A DNA stretch of 64,000 nucleotides. Origin: Yoonia sp. I 8.24. Lineage in GTDB: Bacteria; Pseudomonadota; Alphaproteobacteria; Rhodobacterales; Rhodobacteraceae. The notes beneath the pieces are model-generated. The model had not been told where the DNA came from and did no database searches. It saw only the letters and a program-made list of their open reading frames with translations. Positions 45,055 through 53,363 of the stretch are shown here, in pieces. Location: the NCBI RefSeq assembly GCF_022096995.1, contig NZ_JACXGQ010000001.1, positions 186,001 through 250,000 on the forward strand, in the 5' to 3' direction. Numbering within the stretch: the stretch's first letter is position 1; every line of letters begins with the position of its first letter. Made by a program: the position numbers and the translations under genes.

Positions 45055-45447
45055 ATGGACAAGATTGTAAAAACCGACGCCGAGTGGCGTGAACAACTGT
45101 CCGATGAGGCTTACCGCGTCGCCCGCAAACACGGGACCGAACGCGCAGGCACCCATGATAATTTTCCCAAAGACCCCGGCAAATTTAAATGCGTCTGCTG
45201 CGATGCCCCACTGTTTGACCAAAACGCCAAGTTCGAGAGCGGTACAGGCTGGCCATCGTTCTTTCAGCCCATCACCCCCGATGCCGTGGGCGAAAGTGTG
45301 GACCGCAAGTTTTTCATGAAGCGTACCGAAATCCACTGCGCGCGCTGCGACGCCCACCTCGGCCACGTCTTCCCTGACGGACCGCAGCCCACAGGGCTAC
45401 GGTACTGTATGAACGGGGTAGCGATGGTGTTTGAGGCGGGGGCATAG
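45055..45447 (+). CDS. msrB: peptide-methionine (R)-S-oxide reductase
   Basis: MsrB reduces methionine-R-sulfoxide in oxidised proteins. This 130-residue protein has two CxxC zinc pairs ([20 protein letters not shown]), the substrate pocket [12 protein letters not shown], and the catalytic cysteine in [11 protein letters not shown]. The usual serine after CxN is glycine here, a tolerated change. AAGGA stands nine bases before the ATG at 45055; an ATG at 45052 is equally possible. It runs divergently from olsB. Confidence 0.95.
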   Translation: MDKIVKTDAEWREQLSDEAYRVARKHGTERAGTHDNFPKDPGKFKCVCCDAPLFDQNAKFESGTGWPSFFQPITPDAVGESVDRKFFMKRTEIHCARCDAHLGHVFPDGPQPTGLRYCMNGVAMVFEAGA

Positions 45448-45471
45448 CGCCCCCACAAACAAATCCTGTCT

Positions 45472-46311
45472 TTACCGGCAGACCGCGGGATTAACACGCA
45501 AATACCTGACGTAACGCGGTTGCGGTATCGAACATACGCCGTCGGGGCACAATGTTTCCTCTTCCGAGGACACAATGAATGTCATTCTTGCACCCGCGCT
45601 TAAAGCGAGATCATCCAGCACCGCCCCTCTCAAAGGAATATCGCGCAAATCAAGGCGAAAGAACGCAGGGCTATAGGGTTGGTCGTAATGTTCAAAAAGC
45701 TCGGAGCGCCCAAAATAATCGACGGGGTTTCCCCATGTTCCCGCCACAGCATATCGAATTGATGCGCTTGTTTGTCGCGGTCCAGCAATTTGCGGGCACG
45801 CAGCGTCGTTATCCCAAGGCTGAAATACGCCTTTGTCAACTGTCGTCGTCATCCCGTTATTAATTGTTGCCTGCCATTCCCCTTCCAACACTTGATAGCT
45901 GGTTGGCGTCATACATGAGACAAGCGATGCGTGAACCGACAACTGCATTTGTTCAAGTGATTGATCAATGCGGACTTGTGTGAGCGGCGTTGTAGAAACG
46001 TTCCAGCTACCGCCACACGATATCTCTATCCGGATGCGGTCTGTGCCGCGCATTTCATCTCGATAGCAGACGTCTCCCGCAGGTGCTGGTGTGGATCTAC
46101 GGGTACGTTCAAGGGCATCAACGAACACCCCAACGTCATCTGCAAACAAGTCTGTCTTGAACGCGACTTGTCCGGGGCCCTCACACCCTGCGTAACCTTC
46201 AAGCGCAGTTTGTTGTGCGAAATACGTGTTCACGGCCTCCGCTGGGATTGTGTCAGCAATGCCTACCGCTGGGATGCAAATTAGGCTTAACGCCAAAATT
46301 TCACTTCTCAT
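45472..46311 (-). CDS. exported hypothetical protein, cysteine rich
   Basis: This 279-residue protein has a signal peptide (cleavage near VGIADT) and about eight cysteines in the mature part, suggesting disulfide bonds in the periplasm. No domain is recognised. The middle part has strand-like segments (RIRIEISCGGSWNVSTTPL, SIRYAVAGTWGNPVDYFG), and the C-terminus ends RYVRYLRVNPAVCR. Codon use is A/T richer than in neighbours. It is a single gene tail to tail with msrB and may be lineage specific. The function is unknown. Confidence 0.72.
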   Translation of the reverse strand: MRSEILALSLICIPAVGIADTIPAEAVNTYFAQQTALEGYAGCEGPGQVAFKTDLFADDVGVFVDALERTRRSTPAPAGDVCYRDEMRGTDRIRIEISCGGSWNVSTTPLTQVRIDQSLEQMQLSVHASLVSCMTPTSYQVLEGEWQATINNGMTTTVDKGVFQPWDNDAACPQIAGPRQTSASIRYAVAGTWGNPVDYFGRSELFEHYDQPYSPAFFRLDLRDIPLRGAVLDDLALSAGARMTFIVSSEEETLCPDGVCSIPQPRYVRYLRVNPAVCR

Positions 46312-46366
46312 AAATATCTCCTTCTTATAGGTGATATATAGGTAAGCACTACTGACATTTCAAGAT

Positions 46367-47230
46367 TTAGCCAGCCTCATCCTTCATCACCCATGCGCTG
46401 GCGCCGATGATCACGGCGGCGCCGATCCACATCATGCCGGGTGGTGCGAAGCCGAAGAAGATGATCCCAAGTCCAACATTGAGCGGCAGTTTCAGATGGT
46501 CAAACGGCTGGAGATACGCGGCATCTGCGACCGTGTAGGCCTTTGCGATCAGGTATTGCGCGGCGGCGATCAACAGCCCAGACAAGGCCACAAGCCAGAG
46601 CGCCTCTGGCGAGACGGCAAAGCCGCTGCCAATTGCCGCCACCCCGTTGATCGGCACCAAAAGCACCAAAAGTGCCAGCGTCAACGTGCCCGCGTTTTCA
46701 GTCTTTGTCAGCTCTTTGGTCACCACGGACGAAGCCGCCCAAAACGCGGCGGCACCGACAGGTAGAAGTGCGGCGACTTGAAATGCATCCGCCCAAGGGG
46801 CCAAAATAATCGTGCCCCCGATGCCCCCAACCAACACGGCCAGCACGCGCGGCAATGTCATCCGCTCGCCCAAGAACAGCCAAGCGCCCAAGGTTACAAA
46901 GAGCGGTGAGGTTAAGATCAGCGCCACGGCCTGCCAGATCGGCACGACGGCCAAACCGGCCACCCAAAACTGCACCCCAATTGCCGCCAATCCGACCCGT
47001 AGCAGATGCGCCAGTGGACGGTCACTGCGCCACGGCGCGTTCCAGACCATCGGGATCACAATCAGGCTGGCCAGCGCGTATTGCCAAAACGCAATCGTTG
47101 CGGATGGCACGCCAAAATGCATGGCGGCCCCTTGCACGGCAGTATTTGCGCCCGCAAACAACGCACCTGAGGTGATAAAATATAGCGGGCCCATGATGGC
47201 ACCGCTGTTCGCTACTTTCGTTTGGATCAT
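46367..47230 (-). CDS. ribN: RibN-type riboflavin transporter (DMT/EamA superfamily)
   Basis: This 287-residue drug/metabolite-transporter protein has ten predicted membrane helices in two EamA repeats (GPLYFITSGALFAGANTAV opening the first, LPVGAAAFWAASSVV the second). By fold alone the substrate would be unknown. It is preceded by an FMN riboswitch, as are the RibN riboflavin importers described in Rhodobacterales and rhizobia, so riboflavin uptake is the best call. The ATG at 47230 has AAAGGA at the right distance; a frame open to 47410 runs through the riboswitch and is rejected. Confidence 0.9.
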   Translation of the reverse strand: MIQTKVANSGAIMGPLYFITSGALFAGANTAVQGAAMHFGVPSATIAFWQYALASLIVIPMVWNAPWRSDRPLAHLLRVGLAAIGVQFWVAGLAVVPIWQAVALILTSPLFVTLGAWLFLGERMTLPRVLAVLVGGIGGTIILAPWADAFQVAALLPVGAAAFWAASSVVTKELTKTENAGTLTLALLVLLVPINGVAAIGSGFAVSPEALWLVALSGLLIAAAQYLIAKAYTVADAAYLQPFDHLKLPLNVGLGIIFFGFAPPGMMWIGAAVIIGASAWVMKDEAG

Positions 47231-47235
47231 CGCAT

Positions 47236-47278
47236 CTGTCCTTTCGTTTTGCGCGTGACCCAAGGCAAAACAGGACAG
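47236..47278 (-). promoter_or_regulatory. Shine-Dalgarno-sequestering hairpin of ribN
   Basis: On the minus strand CTGTCCTGTTTTGC (47278-47265) can pair with GCAAAAC (47252-47246) and, after a GAA bulge, AGGACAG (47242-47236). The latter contains the ribN ribosome site, five bases before the ATG. This is the expected expression platform of a riboswitch that shuts off translation when FMN is bound. The GC stem GGCGCA-TTT-TGCGCC just upstream may be part of the switch. Confidence 0.75.
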
Positions 47279-47307
47279 ACCCGGCGCAAAATGCGCCCGG
47301 TTTGCTC

Positions 47308-47446
47308 TATTCTCTTTCATCCGGACTATGACCGTCGGCTCAGGCATCGCACCTGATCTGCTGACCAAGGGGTAACCCCTTGCGCTCGCGGGCTCGTCCC
47401 AGTGGGACATACCGCCGGTGGGGAATTGCGCCCCGCCCTGAGAATA
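47308..47446 (-). ncRNA. FMN riboswitch (RFN element)
   Basis: The minus strand shows the full conserved core: GGGGCGCAATTCCCCACCGG, GCGGTA, AGCCCGCGAGCG, GGTCAGCAGATC, the GGTGCGATGCC hairpin, GAGCCGACGGTCATAG and TCCGGATGAAAGAGAA. The closing P1 stem is TATTCTC (47446-47440) with GAGAATA (47314-47308). It binds flavin mononucleotide. It lies directly upstream of ribN, so FMN should repress riboflavin import. Pairing with the downstream hairpin implies translational control. Confidence 0.96.
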
Positions 47447-47466
47447 TGCCGCCCAAAAACAGGCGA

Positions 47467-47488
47467 CCCCTGCTAGTTAGGCAAGGGG
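47467..47488 (-). terminator. weak terminator-like hairpin after bamE, before the riboswitch
   Basis: On the minus strand CCCCT(T)GC and GCAGGGG flank the loop CTAACTA, with TCGCCTGTTTTT behind. The T run starts seven bases after the stem, so termination would be weak. It may separate bamE from the riboswitch transcript. Confidence 0.3.
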
Positions 47489-47517
47489 CGCGGGAAGATC
47501 AAGCGGTTGATGTGGTG

Positions 47518-47991
47518 TTAGCTATCGCCCAAGAAAGTGCCGGCATCGATCCGCCCCAATGAGCCAAGCATCTGCCCGATAAAGGTAATATCTTGGATGC
47601 CATCATCCGTTACGCGGCGATCAAGCGAAACGACCTGCCCGTCTTGCAACGTATACCGTGCCACGTCTTGGGTGACGTTGTTTTCATCAAACCGAATGGC
47701 GACCACTTGGCGGTCCACCTCTTTGGGTGCAAAGGCACCGTAGTGCACAAATTGGCTGGAGGCATAGTAGACCGCATTATTGGCGATCACACCTTCGGAC
47801 ATGGGTGGCCCAAATCGCGCGATCACGTCAGCGCGTGTCGTCTGGCCCAAAGTCACCTCGGTCAGATCTTCGGGAGACGGCGCGTAGCCGTGGAATTTGT
47901 CGATCTTGCTGCACGCCGATGTGGCCGCCAAAACCAATACAACCCCTGCAATCCGTGCAGCGATGTGGAATTTACCTGATGTCTTGCTCAT
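47518..47991 (-). CDS. bamE: BamE/SmpA-OmlA family outer-membrane lipoprotein
   Basis: BamE is a small lipoprotein of the outer-membrane beta-barrel assembly machine. This 157-residue form has a lipoprotein signal with lipobox ATSAC, followed by the SmpA/OmlA domain: LTEVTLGQTTRADVIARFGPP and AIRFDENNVTQDVARYTLQD. The ATG at 47991 is chosen because GAGG lies six bases upstream; an ATG at 48033 gives a poor signal sequence. It runs divergently from the DUF177 gene and fits with lptD and surA elsewhere in the window. Confidence 0.9.
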   Translation of the reverse strand: MSKTSGKFHIAARIAGVVLVLAATSACSKIDKFHGYAPSPEDLTEVTLGQTTRADVIARFGPPMSEGVIANNAVYYASSQFVHYGAFAPKEVDRQVVAIRFDENNVTQDVARYTLQDGQVVSLDRRVTDDGIQDITFIGQMLGSLGRIDAGTFLGDS

Positions 47992-48060
47992 GACTGGCCT
48001 CTTGCTTTGGCGTCTTATGCCTTTTATCCCCACTATATCACCACCCGCCCCTGATCAAGA

Positions 48061-48618
48061 ATGGAAGCACCTTTGGCCCAATTGCCGACATCACTGTTAC
48101 GTTTTGCTGATTTGCCGACCCGCAAACCCACGACATTCGATCTGACCCCAACCGCCGAGGAGCGCAAAGCAATCGCGCAGCTGTTAGATATCATCGCCGT
48201 AAAAAAGCTGCGGTTCACGGGGGAATTGAGCCCACAAGGCCGGACCGACTGGGCATTAAACGCGAAACTTGGCGCGACTGTCGTGCAGGCTTGCGTTGTC
48301 TCACTTGATCCGGTCACAGCACGCATCGATGAAGATATCAGCCGCCGTTACTTGGCCGAAGTGGCCGAGATTGACGCCGCAGAGGTCGAAATGCCCGAAG
48401 ATGACAGCATTGATTTGTTGCCCGACTCGCTTGATGTCGCCCAAGTGATGATTGAGGCCTTATCGCTGGCCCTGCCCGCCTATCCGCGTAGTGCGGATGC
48501 TGCTTTGACACAGGTGAACTTTAGTGAACCGGGCACCGCGGCCATGACCGACGAAGACGCAAAACCGTTTGCGGGTCTCAGTTCTTTAAAAGAAGCCCTT
48601 GAAAAGAGGGAAGAATAA
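48061..48618 (+). CDS. DUF177/YceD-family protein
   Basis: This 185-residue protein shows the YceD pattern: VKKLRFTGELSPQGRTDWAL in the middle, KLGATVVQACVVSLDPV with the conserved cysteine, and the acidic EVEMPEDDSIDLLPDSLDVAQV. DUF177 genes usually stand directly before rpmF, as here, and in plants and bacteria have been linked to 23S rRNA accumulation. It lies 162 bases before rpmF, in the conserved DUF177-rpmF-plsX-fabH order. Confidence 0.9.
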   Translation: MEAPLAQLPTSLLRFADLPTRKPTTFDLTPTAEERKAIAQLLDIIAVKKLRFTGELSPQGRTDWALNAKLGATVVQACVVSLDPVTARIDEDISRRYLAEVAEIDAAEVEMPEDDSIDLLPDSLDVAQVMIEALSLALPAYPRSADAALTQVNFSEPGTAAMTDEDAKPFAGLSSLKEALEKREE

Positions 48619-48646
48619 GCGTCTAAGCCGCACATCGGAAAAAAGG

Positions 48647-48674
48647 TTGCGTCATATTAATTTCACAGTATGTT
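48647..48674 (+). promoter_or_regulatory. candidate promoter of rpmF-plsX-fabH
   Basis: TTGCGT (48647-48652) and TATGTT (48669-48674) are spaced by 16 bases. The resulting leader of about 100 bases before rpmF contains the hairpin at 48746-48760 and no coding sequence. Confidence 0.4.
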
Positions 48675-48745
48675 CGCGGCCTCTTTATATCTCTCTCGAC
48701 AGGGCGGCCAGATTGGCGTAGGACCCCGCGAGAATGCACGAAATC

Positions 48746-48760
48746 AGGGCCGTCGGCCCT
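48746..48760 (+). promoter_or_regulatory. short hairpin in the rpmF leader
   Basis: AGGGCC-GTC-GGCCCT is a perfect 6-bp stem, twenty bases before the rpmF ATG. The downstream AGGGTTGAGAC carries the ribosome site. The stem could influence translation or autoregulation by a ribosomal protein; no known motif is recognised. Confidence 0.3.
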
Positions 48761-48780
48761 ACTTATCATAGGGTTGAGAC

Positions 48781-48987
48781 ATGGCTGTCCAGCAGAATAA
48801 AGTATCCAAATCCCGCCGCAACAACCGGCGCTCGCACGACTCACTTGTCGCGGCGAACCCAAACGAATGCGACAACTGTGGTGAGCTGAAGCGCCCACAC
48901 CACGTGTGCCCATCTTGCGGCCACTATGCGACACGCGAAGTGATTGCAGACACGACAGAAATCGATCTGGACGAAGACGCAGCGTAA
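48781..48987 (+). CDS. rpmF: 50S ribosomal protein L32
   Basis: This 68-residue protein begins [19 protein letters not shown], the invariant L32 start, and has a zinc-ribbon with [20 protein letters not shown], so all four zinc ligands are present (the C+ form). The C-terminal acidic tail is typical of Alphaproteobacteria. It is the first gene of the rpmF-plsX-fabH unit, which couples ribosome and fatty-acid synthesis; plsX follows after 22 bases. Confidence 0.97.
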   Translation: MAVQQNKVSKSRRNNRRSHDSLVAANPNECDNCGELKRPHHVCPSCGHYATREVIADTTEIDLDEDAA

Positions 48988-49009
48988 GCTACGGCAAAGG
49001 TACAGTAGC

Positions 49010-50131
49010 ATGACGCAAAGCCAGACGGATACCGCTTCCACAACGGCTACTGACGCGTCACATGTACTTTCCGTCGATGCGATGGGTGGCGACAAAGGGC
49101 CTGCAACTGTTGTTGCGGGCCTTTCAAAGTTTCTACGCAAAAATCCAGATGCACGCATCATCGCGCACGGACCAGAATCAGAGCTGACCCCCCTGCTTGC
49201 CAAGCATAACATCGCAGACCGCGTGACCATTCACCACGCGGCAGATGTCGTTATGATGACCGACAAGCCCAAGGTCGCGTTCCGTAAAGGCGATACCACA
49301 TCGATGTGGTCGGCGATTGCGGCCGTGCGATCTGGTGAAGCATCCGTTTGCGTCAGCTGCGGCAACACTGGCGCGCTGATGCTGATGTCCACTATCCGGC
49401 TGCGCAAGACCGATGGCGTGAACCGCCCTGCCATCGCCTGCCTTTGGCCGTCGCGTAACCCAGCCGGATTCAATGTGATGTTGGATGCAGGCGCTGATAT
49501 TAGCGCTGATCAGGATGATCTTTTGACCTACGCGCTGATGGGGGCGTCCTATGCGCGCAATGGGCTTGATATCATGCGTCCGCGCGTTGGGCTCTTGAAC
49601 GTAGGCACCGAAGATCACAAGGGTCGTGCCGAACTTAAGGTCGCCAATGAAATGATTGCCGCCGCCGCAGATGCAGGCGGGTTCGACTATGTTGGGTTTG
49701 TTGAAGGCGGCGATCTGCCAACCGACAAAGTTGATGTCGTCGTCACAGACGGGTTCACAGGCAATGTCGCGCTTAAAACCGGCGAAGGCACTGCGAACCT
49801 GATCGGGGATTTGCTACGCGAAAGCCTGATGAAGACACCACTGTCGATGCTAGGCGCGCTGTTAGCGCGTGGATCGCTCAAACGGTTAACCAAGCGGATC
49901 GACCCGCGTCGCGTGAATGGCGGCGTCTTTTTGGGTTTGAATCAGACCGTCATCAAAAGCCATGGATCAGCCGATGCGACCGGGGTTGCAGCCGCGCTTC
50001 ACCTTGCTTACCGCTTGGCACAAAACGGCTTTTCGGAAAAGCTGGCAGCACGGGTTGCATCTGTCGCGGCACTTGCCCAAGATGTCCCGCATGACACTGG
50101 CACCGAAAAACCAGGCACCAAAACAGGCTAA
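49010..50131 (+). CDS. plsX: PlsX, phosphate acyltransferase
   Basis: PlsX converts acyl-ACP to acyl-phosphate for phospholipid synthesis. This form has 373 residues. The core begins VLSVDAMGGDKGPATVVAGL, has SMWSAIAAVRSGEASVCVSC, CGNTGALMLMSTIRLRKTDG, and VVTDGFTGNVALKTGEGTAN with the conserved glycine-rich loops. The ATG at 49010 has AAAGG nine bases upstream; frames open from 48944 overlap rpmF and are rejected. fabH begins five bases after the stop. Confidence 0.97.
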   Translation: MTQSQTDTASTTATDASHVLSVDAMGGDKGPATVVAGLSKFLRKNPDARIIAHGPESELTPLLAKHNIADRVTIHHAADVVMMTDKPKVAFRKGDTTSMWSAIAAVRSGEASVCVSCGNTGALMLMSTIRLRKTDGVNRPAIACLWPSRNPAGFNVMLDAGADISADQDDLLTYALMGASYARNGLDIMRPRVGLLNVGTEDHKGRAELKVANEMIAAAADAGGFDYVGFVEGGDLPTDKVDVVVTDGFTGNVALKTGEGTANLIGDLLRESLMKTPLSMLGALLARGSLKRLTKRIDPRRVNGGVFLGLNQTVIKSHGSADATGVAAALHLAYRLAQNGFSEKLAARVASVAALAQDVPHDTGTEKPGTKTG

Positions 50132-50136
50132 AACGC

Positions 50137-51108
50137 ATGACACGTCGCGCAGTTGTTAAGGGTATCGGGCATTATTTGCCCGAACGCATTGTTCCAAACA
50201 CTGAATTTGAAAAGACCCTTGATACGTCAAACGACTGGATCGTCTCGCGCTCTGGGATTGAGCGGCGCCATTTCGCAGCCGAAGGTGAAACAACATCACA
50301 ACTTGCCACCCATGCGGCCAAAGCGGCCTTGGACATGGCGGGGATGGACGCCAGCGACATCGATGCAATCATTGTTGCTACATCGACGCCTGATAACACC
50401 TTCCCGTCTGTTGCAACCATGGTGCAATCCGCGCTTGGCAATACCACAGGGTTTGCTTTTGACGTTCAGGCGGTATGTGCCGGGTTCGTCTATGCGATGA
50501 GCAACGCAAACGCGATGATCCTTGCGGGGCAAGCGGACCGCGTATTGGTGATCGGGGCAGAAACATTTAGCCGCATCATGGATTGGACCGACAGGTCAAC
50601 GTGCGTCCTGTTTGGTGACGGCGCTGGCGCGCTTATCCTAGAGGCCGAAACAGGCATTGGCACCAGTGATGACCGTGGAATTTTGGCGACCGATTTGAAC
50701 TCTGATGGCCGCTATAAAGACCTGCTTTACGTCGACGGCGGGGTCGCGACACAAAATACGGGCGTTTTGCGTATGGAAGGCAAAGAAGTCTTCCGTCACG
50801 CAGTCGAAAAATTGGCGCAAACCGCCGATACCGCCTTGGAAAAAGTCGGGCTCAGCGCTGAAGACGTTGATTGGGTCGTGCCGCATCAGGCCAATATTCG
50901 GATCATCCAATCCACGGCGCGCAAGCTCGGTGTGGGTATGGACCGCGTCGTTGTGACGGTCCAAGATCACGGCAACACCTCTGCCGCATCGATTCCCCTC
51001 GCGCTTTCGGTTGGGGTGTCTGAAGGCAAAATTAAGCCCGGCGACCTTGTTGTGACCGAAGCGATCGGTGGCGGACTGGCGTGGGGCGCCGTTGTACTAC
51101 GCTGGTAG
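50137..51108 (+). CDS. fabH: FabH, 3-oxoacyl-ACP synthase III
   Basis: FabH condenses acetyl-CoA with malonyl-ACP to start fatty-acid chains. It has 323 residues. The catalytic triad is visible: cysteine in DVQAVCAGFVYAM, histidine in VVPHQANIRI and asparagine in DHGNTSAASIPLAL. It ends GGGLAWGAVVLRW as in the family. It forms one unit with rpmF and plsX. After its stop a palindrome GCCGGGTTAACCCGAC precedes the ihfA promoter. Confidence 0.97.
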   Translation: MTRRAVVKGIGHYLPERIVPNTEFEKTLDTSNDWIVSRSGIERRHFAAEGETTSQLATHAAKAALDMAGMDASDIDAIIVATSTPDNTFPSVATMVQSALGNTTGFAFDVQAVCAGFVYAMSNANAMILAGQADRVLVIGAETFSRIMDWTDRSTCVLFGDGAGALILEAETGIGTSDDRGILATDLNSDGRYKDLLYVDGGVATQNTGVLRMEGKEVFRHAVEKLAQTADTALEKVGLSAEDVDWVVPHQANIRIIQSTARKLGVGMDRVVVTVQDHGNTSAASIPLALSVGVSEGKIKPGDLVVTEAIGGGLAWGAVVLRW

Positions 51109-51150
51109 CCCAGAAATGCCGGGTTAACCCGACTTGCCAAGCCCTTGTTA

Positions 51151-51180
51151 TTGACTCTGAATTTACCTCGCGCCTATGCT
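51151..51180 (+). promoter_or_regulatory. sigma-70-type promoter of ihfA
   Basis: TTGACT (51151-51156) and TATGCT (51175-51180) are separated by 18 bases. The -10 box is 25 bases before the ihfA ATG, giving a short leader that contains the ribosome site GGGGAAGAG. Confidence 0.6.
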
Positions 51181-51205
51181 AGTACAAATTGGTAGGGGAA
51201 GAGTA

Positions 51206-51508
51206 ATGGTAGACAAAACATTAACACGCATGGATCTCGCAGACGCTGTCCATTCTGAAGTCGGATTATCGCGCAACGATAGCGCCGATCTGGTCGAAAG
51301 CGTGCTGACCCATGTGTCCGATTCTTTGGTCGCTGGCGAATCTGTCAAAATTTCTTCTTTTGGAACATTTGCTGTGCGCGAAAAAGCTGCCCGTGTGGGT
51401 CGCAATCCAAAGACCGGCGAAGAAGTCCCTATTCACCCGCGCCGCGTCTTGACGTTCCGCCCTTCGCACCTGATGAAGGATCGCGTAGCCGCAGGGAACA
51501 AGTCCTAA
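51206..51508 (+). CDS. ihfA: integration host factor alpha subunit
   Basis: IHF bends DNA at specific sites in replication, recombination and transcription. This 100-residue HU/IHF-fold protein starts [20 protein letters not shown]. It has [20 protein letters not shown] and the arm [20 protein letters not shown] with the intercalating proline. The alpha assignment rests on the [11 protein letters not shown] and RVLTFRPS forms and on the following merR gene, a conserved ihfA-merR pair. GGGGAAGAG before ATG 51206 decides the start. Confidence 0.95.
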   Translation: MVDKTLTRMDLADAVHSEVGLSRNDSADLVESVLTHVSDSLVAGESVKISSFGTFAVREKAARVGRNPKTGEEVPIHPRRVLTFRPSHLMKDRVAAGNKS

Positions 51509-51512
51509 TACA

Positions 51513-52079
51513 ATGGCCAAAGCCAAAGACGCATTTCGAACGATCAGCGAAGTCGCTGAATGGCTTGACACGCCAACCCATGTGCTGCGTTTTTGGGAAA
51601 GCAAATTCACGCAGATCAAACCGGTCAAAGGTGCCGGCAGTCGCCGGTATTACCGTCCCGCAGATATGGAATTGCTGGGCGGTATCAAACAGTTGCTGCA
51701 CGAAGATGGGATGACGATCAAAGGCGCGAAGAAACTGCTGCGCGAACAAGGTGTCAAACATGTTGCGACACTGGGCAAAACGTTGGCCCCCGTGGTGGAC
51801 GCCCCCCCTGCAGAGGCCCCGGTTGCGCCGCCCATCGAAGAGGCCCCTGTTCACGCTGCCACCGTCCATGCGGCACCCGTGCAAGACAGCCTTCCCTTTG
51901 AAAATCGCCCTGCATTTTCATGCGATATTTCCCCCTTGCCCGATGAATTTCCGGTGCTACCTGCGCGCCTGGTCGGAACTAAGATTGCAGATAGCGCCAC
52001 GCTTAATGCACGTTCGGCCAAGATCGTGCCGTTGCTGGCGCGTCTCGAACAGCTGCGCAACCAGATGCACAAACAGTAG
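51513..52079 (+). CDS. MerR-family regulator downstream of ihfA
   Basis: This 188-residue protein has a MerR winged helix at residues 7-75: [40 protein letters not shown] and [20 protein letters not shown]. Instead of a ligand-binding domain it has a long proline/alanine-rich disordered linker ([18 protein letters not shown]) and a conserved C-terminal helix, [14 protein letters not shown]. This architecture is standard for the MerR gene that follows ihfA in Alphaproteobacteria; the target is unknown. Four bases separate it from ihfA. Confidence 0.9.
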   Translation: MAKAKDAFRTISEVAEWLDTPTHVLRFWESKFTQIKPVKGAGSRRYYRPADMELLGGIKQLLHEDGMTIKGAKKLLREQGVKHVATLGKTLAPVVDAPPAEAPVAPPIEEAPVHAATVHAAPVQDSLPFENRPAFSCDISPLPDEFPVLPARLVGTKIADSATLNARSAKIVPLLARLEQLRNQMHKQ

Positions 52080-52100
52080 CCATGGCGATGCGTTTCGGGC

Positions 52101-52128
52101 TTGCCCCCACATACATTTCGGGTATGAA
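52101..52128 (+). promoter_or_regulatory. promoter of tRNA-Pro
   Basis: TTGCCC (52101-52106) and TATGAA (52123-52128) are spaced by 16 bases, and the tRNA begins eleven bases later. Its position matches that of a dedicated tRNA promoter. Confidence 0.5.
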
Positions 52129-52138
52129 AGCGCCTAGT

Positions 52139-52215
52139 CGGGCTATAGCGCAGCCTGGTAGCGCGTCCGTCTGGGGGACGGAAGGTCGCAGGTTCGAGTC
52201 CTGCTAGCCCGACCA
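52139..52215 (+). tRNA. tRNA-Pro(GGG)
   Basis: The cloverleaf has acceptor stem CGGGCTA/TAGCCCG, D arm GCGCAGCCTGGTAGCGC, anticodon stem TCCGT/ACGGA with loop CTGGGGG (anticodon GGG, reading CCC), T arm GCAGG-TTCGAGT-CCTGC, discriminator A and an encoded CCA. A terminator follows after eight bases. Confidence 0.97.
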
Positions 52216-52223
52216 ATCATAAC

Positions 52224-52256
52224 CGCCCGCTTGCGTATATCCGCAGCGGGCGTTTT
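52224..52256 (+). terminator. intrinsic terminator after tRNA-Pro
   Basis: CGCCCGCT (52224-52231) pairs perfectly with AGCGGGCG (52245-52252), with a 13-base loop, and is followed by TTTTGC. It ends the tRNA transcript before dcd. Confidence 0.85.
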
Positions 52257-52277
52257 GCGATCCAAATGGGGGCTTTG

Positions 52278-53363
52278 ATGCAAACACCCGGCGTTCTTGC
52301 TGATCACCAAATCCGCGCGTTGATTGCGGCTGAACACATCAGTGCCACAGCCCCGATAACCGATGCGCAAATCCAGCCAGCCTCGCTTGATCTGCGGCTC
52401 GGATCAACCGCCTATCGGGTCCGTGCATCATTTTTGGCCGGTAGCAACCGCCGTGTCCAAGATCGCTTGGCCGATTTCCAAATGCATGCGATTGACCTCG
52501 ATGGCGGGGCAGTTCTGGAAAAGGGTTGCGTTTACGTTGTCCCATTGATGGAAAGCCTATCGTTGCCCCAAGGGATGACCGCCGCCGCCAGCGCGAAATC
52601 ATCCATCGGGCGGCTTGATTTGCTGACCCGCATCATCACAGATCAAGGTGTTGAATTTGACCGCGTGCCCGCAGGGTACACCGGCCCGCTTTATGTTGAA
52701 ATCTGCCCCCGCTCGTTTTCGGTCGTGGCGCAGCCCGGACAAATGTTGAACCAAATCATTTTTCGGCAAGGCAAGACCATCATGTCCGACGATGATCTGC
52801 GCCGACTGCACGCACAAACGCCGATTGTCTCGGGCGACCCAGTGATTTCAGACGGGTTGGGGTTTTCTGTCGATCTACGCCCGGCCAGCGGAAACTTGGT
52901 TGGCTACCGCGCCAAACCGCATACAGGTGTTGTTGATCTGTCCAAGCTTGACCACTACGCCCCGGATGAATTTTGGGAACCTGTGCATACAAATGACGGT
53001 TGGATCATTCTTGATCCGGGCGCCTTCTATATTCTGGTGAGCCGCGAATCGATCATCATTCCACCGCTCCAAGCCGCCGAAATGGCCCCTTATCTGGCAA
53101 TGGTTGGCGAATTTCGGGTCCACTATGCGGGTTTCTTTGATCCCGGTTTTGGCTACGCCGAAGCGGGCGGTTCAGGGTCGCGCGGTGTGCTTGAAGTCCG
53201 CTGCCACGAAGCGCCGTTTGTGCTTGAGCATGGGCAGGTCGTGGGGCGACTGGTCTATGAACATATGGCGGCGATGCCTGACGCCCTTTATGGGCGCGAG
53301 ATTAAATCAAACTACCAAGGCCAAGGGCTTAAGCTATCTAAGCATTTCAAATCTAACGCATAA
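52278..53363 (+). CDS. dcd: 2'-deoxycytidine 5'-triphosphate deaminase, long two-domain form
   Basis: This enzyme deaminates dCTP to dUTP for thymidylate supply. It has 361 residues, twice the length of E. coli Dcd, with tandem dUTPase-fold halves as in the alphaproteobacterial form (DCD_N and DCD_C). The first half has IQPASLDLRLGSTAYRV and MTAAASAKSSIGRLDLLTRI; the second has VGEFRVHYAGFFDPGFGYAE and HEAPFVLEHGQVVGRLVYE. GGGGG five bases before the ATG at 52278 favours that start over 52266. Its 3' end overlaps the small basic gene on the other strand by eleven bases. Confidence 0.92.
   Translation: MQTPGVLADHQIRALIAAEHISATAPITDAQIQPASLDLRLGSTAYRVRASFLAGSNRRVQDRLADFQMHAIDLDGGAVLEKGCVYVVPLMESLSLPQGMTAAASAKSSIGRLDLLTRIITDQGVEFDRVPAGYTGPLYVEICPRSFSVVAQPGQMLNQIIFRQGKTIMSDDDLRRLHAQTPIVSGDPVISDGLGFSVDLRPASGNLVGYRAKPHTGVVDLSKLDHYAPDEFWEPVHTNDGWIILDPGAFYILVSRESIIIPPLQAAEMAPYLAMVGEFRVHYAGFFDPGFGYAEAGGSGSRGVLEVRCHEAPFVLEHGQVVGRLVYEHMAAMPDALYGREIKSNYQGQGLKLSKHFKSNA

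Noticed and set aside
51120-51131. Palindrome CGGGTTAACCCG after fabH
   Set aside because: It has no loop and no T run, so it cannot act as an intrinsic terminator; a protein site is possible but unsupported.
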